Source of the DNA: an uncultured Eubacteriales bacterium
GTDB taxonomy: Bacteria; Bacillota; Clostridia; Christensenellales; CAG-138
Direction: 5' to 3'
Assembly: GCA_900545265.1 (NCBI GenBank)
Contig: UQYI01000026.1
Coordinates: 1 to 24,513 of the forward strand
DNA length: 24,513 bases
Positions 16,668-24,166 of this stretch are shown here, in pieces (the first letter of the stretch is position 1; each line of letters starts with the position of its first letter). The position numbers were made by a program, and so were the translations under genes. The notes below the pieces were generated by a model. The model was not told where the DNA came from. It searched no databases and was given only the letters and a program-made list of their open reading frames with translations.

Positions 16668-16710
16668 GTATACTAAATATCAGTATACTATAGTTCTTTG
16701 TGCAACGCAA
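16668..16710 (-). promoter_or_regulatory. Promoter and operator-like inverted repeat of the ABC transporter operon
   Basis: Minus strand: -35 TTGCGT (16705-16710), 17-bp spacer, -10 TATACT (16682-16687). A perfect inverted repeat GTATACT-N7-AGTATAC (16668-16688) covers the -10 box and start site, the position expected for a repressor operator. Confidence 0.6.
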
Positions 16711-16765
16711 AAACTTTTTTGCCTGTCCCTGTACTTTTCTATCGAATATGGTCAAGAATATCGTC

Positions 16766-17935
16766 TTACTTCTGCTTCATCGCTTCCAACACCCGTTGTG
16801 CGGCGGCAGAAGGTTCATCGCACTGCTCCAGCAGTCTTTCAAAAAGAATTCTTGCTTCCTGCGTCTCCCGCAAATGATACAGCAGCCGGCCATTCCCTGC
16901 GGCAAGCGCAAAAAGTGCCTCCCGTTCCCCTTCCGTCCAGAAGGGAACGGCCAGCATTTTTTCTATCAGGCTGCGAATGTACGCAGGGCTTTCACTGCTT
17001 CCCAGCTGCAGAAGCAGTTCCGCTTTCTCCCGCTCCTCCCGGCTGTGCTTTGCATCCTGCATCTCCTGTTCTCCCTTGCAGGCGAAATATTTGGATTCCA
17101 GAGCCTCGTTCCGGACCGTTCGGTCGATGATGGCTTTCATGAGAGCATCCAGCTCCGTTCCGGGCGAATAATCTGCCGGTGCAAAGTAGCGGATACGGTT
17201 ATCCCGCATCATCTTATATACCTTGGACTTATCCTTTGTTACGGCACTGTATACCCCGATGGAGTACCCGCCGTACTGATTGACCAGCTTCATGCAGGGC
17301 ACATCCGTATCGCTATCGCCAATATAGACCATATTGCGGAAGGGAACCCTGAGCTTATCCGGCGGAAAGTAATCGTTCACTCCGGGATCGTTGATATCCA
17401 GCACTCCCTTCTGTATACGGAAAAGGAACTGAGTCTTGTTGGTATAATTCACTACCTGAGCGGGCCATTCCGCCACTCCGTCCGCATCGTAGTAAAAAGC
17501 ACTGGCATAGATCTTCTTAAAAGCTCCCTTTTGGGCCACAGAAGTGCCTTCTATCATCTCCTTCAAGCCGGAAGATAGGATATAATGCTCTACAATAACG
17601 CCGTGCTCCGCACCATAAGCACGGATCCGTTCAAACCATTCCTCCACCCCGGGGAACAGGCTGACCCGGGCGCCGTAGTCCTCCAGCTTCTTCCGGGTAA
17701 AAAGCACCTTGCCCTGAGCCTTTTTCTTCATAAGAAGCATATAAGCCAGATTCTGATCCATATCATTGCTGCCGGCCAGACCATCTGACTCCTTCCAGAA
17801 AGCGTCCACATCATATCCTACAGATTGAATGTATCCCTGCGCCTGCATATTATCCGGAGACAGAGTTTTATCAAAATCATAGCAAATGGCCAGTACCGGC
17901 TGCTGCTCCTTGTGTTCTCTTTTATATTGCTCCAT
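16766..17935 (-). CDS. HAD-family hydrolase with helical C-terminal extension
   Basis: 389 residues. HAD motif I is DFDKT (20-24), motif II SSG (121-123) and motif IV GDSDTDVP (206-213), so the phosphotransfer Asp pair is intact. The cap between motifs I and II (about 25-115) is large and helical, as in phosphoserine-phosphatase-like members. Residues 275-389 form a charged helical extension with no recognised domain (ERERAELL-type heptads, EEREKAELLLQL). Substrate is unknown. It is transcribed alone from a strong promoter at 17966-17995; AAAGGAG lies ten bases upstream of the ATG. No terminator is obvious before the transporter promoter. Confidence 0.85.
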   Translation of the reverse strand: MEQYKREHKEQQPVLAICYDFDKTLSPDNMQAQGYIQSVGYDVDAFWKESDGLAGSNDMDQNLAYMLLMKKKAQGKVLFTRKKLEDYGARVSLFPGVEEWFERIRAYGAEHGVIVEHYILSSGLKEMIEGTSVAQKGAFKKIYASAFYYDADGVAEWPAQVVNYTNKTQFLFRIQKGVLDINDPGVNDYFPPDKLRVPFRNMVYIGDSDTDVPCMKLVNQYGGYSIGVYSAVTKDKSKVYKMMRDNRIRYFAPADYSPGTELDALMKAIIDRTVRNEALESKYFACKGEQEMQDAKHSREEREKAELLLQLGSSESPAYIRSLIEKMLAVPFWTEGEREALFALAAGNGRLLYHLRETQEARILFERLLEQCDEPSAAAQRVLEAMKQK

Positions 17936-17965
17936 GCCTGCCGCACTCCTTTCATGTTATGTTTT

Positions 17966-17995
17966 ATTATACTTCACATCCTGCGGCACTGGCAA
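17966..17995 (-). promoter_or_regulatory. Promoter of the HAD hydrolase gene
   Basis: Minus strand: TTGCCA (17990-17995), 18-bp spacer, TATAAT (17966-17971, exact consensus). It lies about 30 bases upstream of the start codon. Confidence 0.75.
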
Positions 17996-18117
17996 GGCAG
18001 CGCACAGCGCATACCGTTCCGGAACGCTCCCTGCCTCTTTCTCATCGGGATCCCCTTACCACGTGCGCCTTTGTCCCGTAATTTGTGCCGCAGGGAATGT
18101 TCTTGCGCTTTTTGTGT

Positions 18118-18297
18118 TCATGCGATATTATAAAGTTTATCTTTATCGGCCGAAGAAAAGTCATAGTCCAGCCTCTCAACGATCTCTTCCGCCTTCTTAT
18201 CGCAAACAGCACCGCGTGTCCTGCTCTCTTTCGCCCGGGCATACAGGGTTTGCAGCATGGTCTCCGGTACACCGGATAATGTGATCCGTTCGTTCAT
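18118..18297 (-). pseudogene. Truncated class I SAM-dependent methyltransferase (N-terminal fragment)
   Basis: 59 residues: the opening is MNERITLSGVPETMLQTLYA, then RAKESRTRGAV, KKAEEIVERLDYDFS, ADKDK. This is the N-terminal signature of the LCM/PKS-type methyltransferase family (about 270 residues), which then needs an SAM-binding domain. Here the frame stops after DKDKLYNIA and no other frame in the 180 bases downstream carries the SAM motif. GGAGG lies nine bases upstream of the ATG, and the start is two bases past the stop of the membrane-protein remnant, so the two were probably an operon. The fragment is most likely a deletion remnant. Confidence 0.65.
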
Positions 18298-18298
18298 A

Positions 18299-19010
18299 TC
18301 ATTCTACCTCCAATACTTTCTTCCGGCGCTGCCCCCAAACGGCATTGGCGGCCATCCAGATAAGCAGCGCTGCGTTACCGGAACCCTGGCTCAATATAAA
18401 ATCCCAGGTGGATATATCCGCCCCAGCGTCTGCCGCACATCCGGGATCCCGGCCAGCACGATCTGCCAGACCAGCATATGGAACAGAAACATTTTCTGCG
18501 GCAGAATGGTTTTCTTTGCAAAAACCGCCCAGGCACTGCAGAGGATCAACAGGATCATACCTCCGTATGAAATCCATAAAGACGGAAAAACCCTTGTATA
18601 CCAGGCCTGAATAACCACTGCAGTTTCCGTCCGGCCCAGCAAAGGGGACAGGGTACTGGTCCAGTCCGCCAGACTGCCTATCATAAAATGCACCATGCCC
18701 GCGGAGGTCAGATAAATAACCCCGCTTATAAGAACTGCCAGCCGCAGTTTGCAATTCTGCGGCTTTATCTGCATATAATTGGCTCTTACTGCAAAAAAGC
18801 CCAAAGCCATGCCCAGAAGCCCTGTAACCAGCAGCAGCGACAGCCGCCATGCCGGATAAGCGCCGCTTAAATAGGCTTCCCGCTGAAAAAGCCCGCTGTC
18901 GCCGGGACTTGCCGGGATCACACTCAGGCACAGATCCCCCACCAGCATCAGTGCCGCACTCAACGCCCCAGTCAGCAGTCTCGGCTGTAAAACTTCCAAT
19001 CGTTTTTCAT
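18299..19010 (-). pseudogene. Membrane protein (probable DUF6796), broken by two one-base losses
   Basis: The main frame runs from the TTG at 18999 (LEVLQPRLLTGALSAALMLVGDL) to a stop at 18391, giving six or seven hydrophobic segments. Past GIPDVRQTLG the expected continuation, ADISTWDFILSQGSGNAALL, is found one frame away and runs to 18299; adding one C to the run at 18421-18424 joins them. Likewise an excellent start, ATG at 19010 with AAGGGGAG five bases upstream, is one base out of frame; adding one T to the run at 19003-19007 (reading MKKRLEVLQ) restores it. The repaired protein would have 237 residues. The family name is a recollection based on the WDF..SQGSGNA..IW ending, so moderate. 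Both lesions lie in homopolymers, so sequencing error is a real alternative. Confidence 0.65.
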
Positions 19011-19152
19011 ACGGTCTCCCCTTTTTCTGTGTTTCCCTTTGCCAGGAGAGTCAGACACCGCCCTTATGCTCCGCTTTATAAAGGGCGATCCTGTTGCCTA
19101 TCTTTGCCGTTCTCTCCCGTTCAGTTAGTCACGTCTAACCGTTTCCTCTTTG

Positions 19153-19176
19153 AAAAGCCGCCTTCAGGCAGCCTTT
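19153..19176. terminator. Terminator-like hairpin
   Basis: AAAAGCCGCC (19153-19162), loop TTCA, GGCAGCCTTT (19167-19176): a 10-bp stem with two G-U or mismatched positions depending on strand. On the minus strand TTTTC follows; on the plus strand GTATTTTTG follows. On the minus strand it lies in the leader between the promoter at 19198-19225 and the broken membrane-protein gene, so an attenuator is possible. Confidence 0.5.
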
Positions 19177-19188
19177 GTATTTTTGCTT

Positions 19189-19225
19189 AGTGATTTTATT
19201 TTATCACTGCTTTTTAACAAATCAA
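19189..19225 (-). promoter_or_regulatory. Promoter with inverted repeat over the -10 box
   Basis: Minus strand: TTGATT (19220-19225), 16-bp spacer, TAAAAT (19198-19203). AGTGAT-N8-ATCACT (19189-19208) is a perfect 6-bp inverted repeat spanning the -10 box, an operator-like arrangement. It points to the degraded membrane-protein/methyltransferase pair. Confidence 0.45.
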
Positions 19226-19370
19226 TCCGGCACACAGATAAATTATCTTGGTATAAAGAGACAGCTCATATGCTGCCACGTACATCTGCAATGAAGAAAC
19301 CTCCTGCTTTCCTTACATCGGTCTTCTGTGTTTCCATTATGGAAATCGTGTACTTTTTGTGTGCTCAAAA

Positions 19371-19395
19371 AAAATCCCCTGATTCAGGGGATTTT
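19371..19395. terminator. Bidirectional terminator
   Basis: AAAATCCCCTGA (19371-19382) and TCAGGGGATTTT (19384-19395) are exact reverse complements around one base, flanked by A8 on the left and T5 on the right, so it can terminate on both strands. No gene ends directly at it on the plus strand. Confidence 0.75.
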
Positions 19396-19433
19396 TGTGG
19401 CAAAGGACTCTAATTTTGATAGAAACCCGTTAA

Positions 19434-19507
19434 GGGGGTGCAATTACGGTTTGGAGGGGGGTGCATTTTTGATTTTAGGGGGTGCAACCACGGCTTTAGG
19501 GGGTGCA
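19434..19507. repeat. Four tandem GGGGGTGCA motifs at 21-23 bp spacing
   Basis: GGGGGTGCA occurs at 19434-19442, 19457-19465, 19478-19486 and 19499-19507, always in the same orientation; each is preceded by A (AAG, GAG, TAG, TAG). Start-to-start distances are 23, 21 and 21 bp. Copies 1 and 3 also share the following AANNACGGNTT, while copies 2 and 4 are followed by TT, so the array is two dimers of about 44 bp. It lies between the end of the recombinase gene and the host side. Confidence 0.85.
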
Positions 19508-19534
19508 TTACTCTACCCGTGGGGACAGCAATAA

Positions 19535-19558
19535 ACCGCAGGCGTTGAAACCTGCGGT
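19535..19558. terminator. Terminator of the recombinase operon
   Basis: ACCGCAGG (19535-19542), 8-base loop, CCTGCGGT (19551-19558). On the minus strand TTTATTG follows, 20 bases past the recombinase stop; on the plus strand CTTTTCATTTTT follows, so it may act both ways. Confidence 0.85.
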
Positions 19559-19578
19559 CTTTTCATTTTTGTTGGGAC

Positions 19579-21165
19579 TCACGCCTCGATTTCTGTACCG
19601 CCCTGGAATTTGAAGGTCATTCGTCCGTCGGCGTGGACGGTTATCGTGTCGATAATGGTGAGCCAGAGCTTTTCGTCAAACTCGGTGAGGGCATCCAATT
19701 CCTGCACCTCAAACATAAACGCTCCGATGGCTTCTGCCTGGGCTTCCCGTGCCGCCTTTGTGGCGCGGAGCTGCTCAAGCTGTGCCTTGGCTTTTTCATA
19801 CCGCTCTACAAACCCATTGTACCGGGCGGCGTATTCTTCCTGGTTCTGTGCCATCTGTGAATTTTCCGCAATGCAACGCTTTGTCAGTTCGGTCACCACA
19901 TCGATCTCCTCAAGCAGACTCTCGATTTCTGTATCAATGCCTGTACAGTCTGTCAGCGTAGCCTGCATCAATCGGCAATCCTCAAGGATGTTGTCTTTGC
20001 TTTCAATGATAGCGTTAAGGGCGGTCACGAACCGCGCTTTAATGGTTTCCTCGTTCAGATGCGGCGTTTCGCATTTGTGCTCGCCCTTGAATTTGCCGTT
20101 GCATTGCCAGATGACCCTGCGGTATTTTGAGGTCGAGTTCCAGACTTTCGAGCCGAAGTAGGAACCGCAGTCCCCGCAGATGATACGGGAAGAAAAAATG
20201 CTCTTTCCGCTGTACTGACGGCTTATCCTCTTACGCCGCGCAAGCTCCGTCTGAACTTTATCGAACTCTTCCGGCGTAATTATCGGCTCATGGCTGTGTT
20301 CCACATAATACTGCGGCACCTCGCCCTCATTGACCTTCCTCTTTTTTGTGAGGAAATCGACCGTGAAGCATTTCTGAAGGAGTGCAGCGCCCTTGTATTT
20401 CTCGTTTTGAAGGATGCTTTCCACTGTACTGGTCTGCCAGCGTTGTTTTCTCGATGGAGTCGGAATCCCATCTGCTGTCAGTTCCTTTGCAATGGCCCCC
20501 GGCGTCACCCCCTCCATGAATCGAGTATAAATCCGGTGGACAACGATTGCCTCCTCCGGAACGACTTCTGGAAAACCGTCCGCTCCTTTGCGATAGCCGA
20601 GGAACTGCTTGTATGGGAGGTTGACCTTTCCATCGGCAAACCGTTTTCTCTGTCCCCAGGTAACATTCTCGGATATGGAGCGGCTTTCTTCCTGTGCCAA
20701 GCTGGACATAATCGTCAGCAGCAGTTCGCCCTTGCCGTCAAAGGTGTAAATGTTCTCCTTTTCAAAGTAGACTTCTACGCCTTTTTCTTTCAGCTTGCGG
20801 ATAGTAACCAGGCTGTCGACCGTATTTCGGGCGAAGCGGCTGACCGACTTTGTGACGATGAGGTCGATTTTACCGGACATGGCGTCGGCGATCATTTCAT
20901 TAAAGCCGATGCGATGCTTGGTATTCGTGCCGGAAATGCCCTCGTCGGTGTAAACCTTAACAAACTCCCATTCGGGATTGCGTTTGATGTATTGCGTGTA
21001 GTAATCCACCTGTGCCTCGTAGCTGGTGAACTGCTCATCGCTGTCTGTGGACACTCTTGCGTATCCTGCGACCCGCCGTTTTTGTACAGCCACCCTGGAA
21101 AGGTGCGTCAGCGGATTGATGGTCGGCGGAATGACTGTGACCGACCGTGCTGCTGTTCTGTTCAT
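19579..21165 (-). CDS. Large serine recombinase (site-specific integrase) A
   Basis: 528 residues. The catalytic resolvase domain has YARVST with nucleophile Ser39 and the active-site arginine motif SRFARN (109-114). A recombinase domain follows (about 190-320, with QFLGYRKGADGFPEVVPEEA), then a zinc ribbon starting CGDCGSYFG with a second pair in WQCN and HKC, and a coiled-coil segment (about 410-485, rich in Glu/Ala/Gln) before the C-terminus. This is the layout of phage integrases of the phiC31/TP901-1 type, which recombine attP and attB through a Ser-DNA link. The ATG overlaps the stop of recombinase B (ATGA) and AAGGAGG lies eight bases upstream, so both are made from one message. All catalytic residues visible are intact. 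Confidence 0.95.
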   Translation of the reverse strand: MNRTAARSVTVIPPTINPLTHLSRVAVQKRRVAGYARVSTDSDEQFTSYEAQVDYYTQYIKRNPEWEFVKVYTDEGISGTNTKHRIGFNEMIADAMSGKIDLIVTKSVSRFARNTVDSLVTIRKLKEKGVEVYFEKENIYTFDGKGELLLTIMSSLAQEESRSISENVTWGQRKRFADGKVNLPYKQFLGYRKGADGFPEVVPEEAIVVHRIYTRFMEGVTPGAIAKELTADGIPTPSRKQRWQTSTVESILQNEKYKGAALLQKCFTVDFLTKKRKVNEGEVPQYYVEHSHEPIITPEEFDKVQTELARRKRISRQYSGKSIFSSRIICGDCGSYFGSKVWNSTSKYRRVIWQCNGKFKGEHKCETPHLNEETIKARFVTALNAIIESKDNILEDCRLMQATLTDCTGIDTEIESLLEEIDVVTELTKRCIAENSQMAQNQEEYAARYNGFVERYEKAKAQLEQLRATKAAREAQAEAIGAFMFEVQELDALTEFDEKLWLTIIDTITVHADGRMTFKFQGGTEIEA

Positions 21166-22466
21166 TCCTTTTTCCTCCTTGCCTGTAATGCCCGCTGCCG
21201 TGCCTTTTCTTTCATTTCAGGCGTCCAGCTTTCTGCTCTGGAGCGGTCTTTCCATCGTTTAACGATTTCAGAACCGTCGTCCATGCAGTACACGACCACA
21301 TTGTTTTTCTCTGCTCTGATTGCCGTTATTTTGCTTCTGACCATATCGCTGTCGATGCTGCCCTCTCCCAGCACCTCGCAGGTGAGGACTTCGAGCGTTT
21401 CTTCTGGAATCCGCTTAGCGGCACATTCAGATTTACCTTTGGTTTGGAATGTAGTGCAATTCCAGTAATGCTTTTTGCGGTAAGTGACGCGCTTATATGT
21501 GTTGCCGCACAGTCCGCAGTGAATCAGCCCCGAAAAAACTGAACGAGTCGGTTTCTTGCGGTTGGCAGTCTGCTGCGCCAGCATTCTGAGCCGCTCCTGT
21601 GCCTTATCAAATGTTGCCTGGTCGATGATTGGCTCATGCGTTCCCTCGGCATAGTACATCGGAAGCTCTCCGCGGTTCGGCAACAGCCTCTTTTCAATGT
21701 GGTTGTTGCGGTATCGCTTTTGCAGGAGCGCATTGCCGAGGTACTTTTCATTGGATAAGGTATTCCGCATCCGCTCCGCACACCATGTGCCGCCGAGAAC
21801 GCCTTTATGTCCTCTGGCATCAAGGTCACGACAGATGGAGCTCATGCTCTCGCCACCGTTGAACCGTGCAAATATTTCTCGGACGATGGCAGCGTCCACC
21901 TCATTCACCCTTATGCCGTCCGGCGTGATGTCATAGCCGAACAAAAAGCGGAGGTTGATGATTTCTCCGTTTTCAAAGGCTTTTCGGACACGCCATTTCT
22001 GATTTTCACTGGCTGACAAACTCTCTTCCTGTGCGTAGGACGCCAGGATGGTCATCATCAGCTCACCGTCCGCACTCATGGTGTGGATGTGCTGCTCTTC
22101 AAAGAACACATCTACGCCCAGGCTTTTCAGCTCTCGGACAGTCTGAAGAAGCGTCACCGTATTTCTGGCGAAACGGGATATGCTCTTCGTAATAACAAGA
22201 TCGATGTTCCCTTGGCGGCACTCCTCAATCATGTGCTGAAACCCGGCTCGTTCTCTTTTTGTGCCGGTCACAGCCTCATCGCTGTAAACGCCGCAGTACA
22301 TCCACCCGTTGTGGCTCTGAATCATTTTACTGTAATAACTGACTTGAGCGGACAGCGAATGTAGCATGGCATCCTTTCCTGTGGAAACACGGGCATAAGC
22401 GCAAACCCGCAAAGCTTTCGGCTGTGCGGGTATTAGGGCATCGACCCTTTCTACAACTCTCTTCAT
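21162..22466 (-). CDS. Large serine recombinase B
   Basis: 434 residues. YARVSTG gives nucleophile Ser28 and SRFARNTVTL the arginine motif. The recombinase domain (about 170-290) has FLFGYDITPDGIRVNEVDAA, and the zinc ribbon begins CGLCGNTYKR with WNC and SECAAKR. Compared with recombinase A it lacks the long coiled coil and ends with a charged RKKE tail, so it is a shorter type. The start is placed at the ATG at 22466, eight bases after GGGAGG; the GTG at 22475 is too close to that site. Tandem, translationally coupled serine recombinases are frequent in Clostridia prophages; whether they act together or one is dispensable cannot be read from sequence. Confidence 0.94.
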   Translation of the reverse strand: MKRVVERVDALIPAQPKALRVCAYARVSTGKDAMLHSLSAQVSYYSKMIQSHNGWMYCGVYSDEAVTGTKRERAGFQHMIEECRQGNIDLVITKSISRFARNTVTLLQTVRELKSLGVDVFFEEQHIHTMSADGELMMTILASYAQEESLSASENQKWRVRKAFENGEIINLRFLFGYDITPDGIRVNEVDAAIVREIFARFNGGESMSSICRDLDARGHKGVLGGTWCAERMRNTLSNEKYLGNALLQKRYRNNHIEKRLLPNRGELPMYYAEGTHEPIIDQATFDKAQERLRMLAQQTANRKKPTRSVFSGLIHCGLCGNTYKRVTYRKKHYWNCTTFQTKGKSECAAKRIPEETLEVLTCEVLGEGSIDSDMVRSKITAIRAEKNNVVVYCMDDGSEIVKRWKDRSRAESWTPEMKEKARQRALQARRKKE

Positions 22467-22528
22467 GTGGTTCACCTCCCTTTGGTGTGTGACATATTAC
22501 CTCTAAAAACACGATATATCCAGCGATT

Positions 22529-22687
22529 TCAGCGGAATATACTACACGAAGATATGCCGTATTTATTGGCTATAATTGTATCGATCTTAGCGTACTCTTT
22601 GGCTGATATCAGCCCCTTGGAACGCATACTCCGGGCGAGTGCCATCGCCATCTGGTAGGCAAACAGACGCTTATCGTAATCACTCAT
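22529..22687 (-). CDS. SHOCT-like small protein
   Basis: 52 residues: MSDYDKRLFAYQMAMALARS, then MRSKGLISAKEYAKIDTIIA and NKYGISSCSIFR. The KGLIS-x-x-EY-x-K-I pattern is that of SHOCT-type short helical domains, which often mediate oligomerisation or protein binding. Similar small proteins are common next to serine recombinases in Firmicutes elements. AAGGAGG lies six bases before the ATG, and the start overlaps the stop of the preceding HTH/zinc-finger gene by eight bases, so translation is probably coupled. The 62 bases to recombinase B carry no promoter that I can recognise. Confidence 0.75.
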   Translation of the reverse strand: MSDYDKRLFAYQMAMALARSMRSKGLISAKEYAKIDTIIANKYGISSCSIFR

Positions 22688-23081
22688 GGTCGGCCTCCTT
22701 CCTGTGGAATTTCAAATAGCAGTCACGGGAGCAGAACACCCGATGGCTGTTGCCATAGCTTTCAAACTGCTTCCCGCAATGCCGGCAAGCGAGTGTGTAG
22801 TACGCTTTTCGCTGCACTCTTTCGGGGTGCGCGTTCCACCACGCCATTCGGCAGGCATCGGAGCAGAACATCCTTTTCCGTTTATGCGGTGTCTGCTCAA
22901 GCGGAGTCAGGCAGTTTCGGCACAGGGCATTTGAGTCCGGCATCTCTTTAATCTGCACAGGATGTCTGGCGCAAAAGGACTTTACAGTGTTTAGCGGTAG
23001 CCCTGTTATAGCGGATATTTTCTTATACCCGTAGCCCTGGTGTTGGAGTTCTACAATTCGTGAGCGTTCCGTGTCTGTCAT
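22680..23081 (-). CDS. HTH protein with two zinc fingers, phage-encoded DNA-binding protein
   Basis: 133 residues. Residues 5-37 (RSRIVELQHQGYGYKKISAI then TGLPLNTVKSF) form a helix-turn-helix like sigma-region-4 or resolvase-type HTH modules. Two Cys4 clusters follow: Cys54/57/73/77 (CRNC, FCSDAC) and Cys99/102/117/121 (CRHC, FCSRDC). The latter are treble-clef-type fingers. Such proteins are often labelled sigma-like or zinc-finger proteins; the exact function is unknown. The gene leads a four-gene run into SHOCT-like, recombinase B and recombinase A, and it follows the lysis-module terminator, so it probably begins a separate transcript. A role in controlling the recombinases is inference. 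GAGG lies 11 bases upstream of the ATG. Confidence 0.8.
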   Translation of the reverse strand: MTDTERSRIVELQHQGYGYKKISAITGLPLNTVKSFCARHPVQIKEMPDSNALCRNCLTPLEQTPHKRKRMFCSDACRMAWWNAHPERVQRKAYYTLACRHCGKQFESYGNSHRVFCSRDCYLKFHRKEADHE

Positions 23082-23162
23082 AGTGATTGATACCTCATTC
23101 CTGAGAAATAGCGTTTCTCGCTATACCCAGAGAAAAGGCACTTTTGTCAGGGTAAAATGGGC

Positions 23163-23202
23163 AAAAAAAAACGCCCTCCACGGAATGATCCGCAGAGGGC
23201 GT
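23163..23202 (-). terminator. Terminator of the lysis module
   Basis: Minus strand: ACGCCCTC (23202-23195) pairs with GAGGGCGT (23178-23171), followed by T8. It lies 16 bases past the amidase stop. Confidence 0.93.
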
Positions 23203-23217
23203 GTGATGAGGTTCGGT

Positions 23218-24165
23218 CTACTTATTCGGGATTTTCAGCTTCATGCCGCTGTAAATGACATTGCTCTTCAGCCCGTTCAGACTGATGATTTCCTTGTAGC
23301 GGCTGCCGTTGCCGAGATACTTCTTGGCGATTGCCCAGAGGGTGTCGCCATGCACCACGGTGTGGATGCGGTAGTCATCGGCGGGTTTCGCGCCTGCCAC
23401 GGCGAGTGCAGAAGTCTTGACTGGCGACATGATGGCATATTTGCCGGACTCATCCTTGTTGATGACGGCACGGTCGCCGCTAACCTCACATACATACCAG
23501 CGGAGTTTCTTCACCCAGCTGGGAATGGATTTGCCGTTGTAGTAGGTACTGCCCGTAATGGTCACGAGGTCACCGACCTTGATAGGCTCGGTGGGCTTGG
23601 TGGGCTCGACCGGCTTCACCTCGCTACCGAGGGCTGCCGTGACCTTGGATGCCAGATCACCCATACGGGCATACATCCAGCTACCAGGGCAGGATTTGTT
23701 GGCAAACCACCGATGGACGGTCAGAACCATCTCGTCGGATTTCGGGGTGTAGTTGAGCGTCTTGGTCTTATCGCCCAACCAGAGCAGCCTGGTTTTCCCA
23801 TTGCGCTTGCAGATGTCGGTGCAAAGTTCGATGAGTCGCTTGTACACCACATCCTTGAAAGCGTAAGGCTCGGTGTTGTCGCTGGCACACTCGATGGTAA
23901 TGGCTCTCTGGTCGTTGGCTGCGGAAGAGGAGCACCAAGAGCGGTTCTTCTCTTCCACATACATCCCGATCCTGCCATCCACGCCGATGCCGTAGTTGCA
24001 GCTTGCCTGCTTAGATGTGGGAAGAAAAATATTGCCCAGTGTCTCCACGCTGCACTGACCCACCACGCAGTGAGGCGTGATGCGGTCAATGCTGTGGGTG
24101 CGCTGCCCTGAGTGGTTCGGGCTGAGTTTGGTGTAGGACACCAGGGGGCTGTTCGTGTAAGCCAT
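23218..24165 (-). CDS. Phage endolysin: N-acetylmuramoyl-L-alanine amidase with SH3-like and LysM domains
   Basis: 315 residues in three parts. Residues 1-175 are an Amidase_2-like (PGRP) domain with His32 in ITPHCVVGQ, His151 in VLTVHRWF and Cys159 (KSCPG) as likely zinc ligands. A Pro/Thr linker (183-195, VKPVEPTKPTEP) leads to an SH3-like segment (196-250, KVGDLVTITG), then a LysM domain (268-313, HTVVHGDTLWAIAKKYLG with KIPNK at the end). The enzyme cuts the amide bond between muramic acid and the peptide stem, while SH3 and LysM bind the wall. No signal peptide: export would rely on the holin encoded two bases upstream. The start at 24165 is chosen from AAGGAGG nine bases before the ATG. 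Confidence 0.93.
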   Translation of the reverse strand: MAYTNSPLVSYTKLSPNHSGQRTHSIDRITPHCVVGQCSVETLGNIFLPTSKQASCNYGIGVDGRIGMYVEEKNRSWCSSSAANDQRAITIECASDNTEPYAFKDVVYKRLIELCTDICKRNGKTRLLWLGDKTKTLNYTPKSDEMVLTVHRWFANKSCPGSWMYARMGDLASKVTAALGSEVKPVEPTKPTEPIKVGDLVTITGSTYYNGKSIPSWVKKLRWYVCEVSGDRAVINKDESGKYAIMSPVKTSALAVAGAKPADDYRIHTVVHGDTLWAIAKKYLGNGSRYKEIISLNGLKSNVIYSGMKLKIPNK

Positions 24166-24166
24166 G

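Larger units (their letters stand above)
19011..19578. other. Non-coding boundary region between host remnants and phage element
   Basis: No convincing gene in either strand. It contains a weak stem CGCCCTT/AAGGGCG (19059-19087), a terminator-like hairpin (19153-19176), a promoter with an inverted repeat (19189-19225), a bidirectional terminator (19371-19395), a GGGGGTGCA array (19434-19507) and the terminator of the recombinase operon (19535-19558). The junction of the phage-derived element should lie here, probably between 19250 and 19535; no duplicated att core can be seen because only one end is present. Confidence 0.55.

Noticed and set aside
19434..19507. GGGGGTGCA array as a CRISPR
   Set aside because: Repeat unit is only 9 bp, the intervening sequence of 12-14 bp is too short, and no cas genes are present.
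22083..22364. Plus-strand frames inside the recombinase genes
   Set aside because: No ribosome sites or family resemblance; both recombinases read fully on the minus strand.
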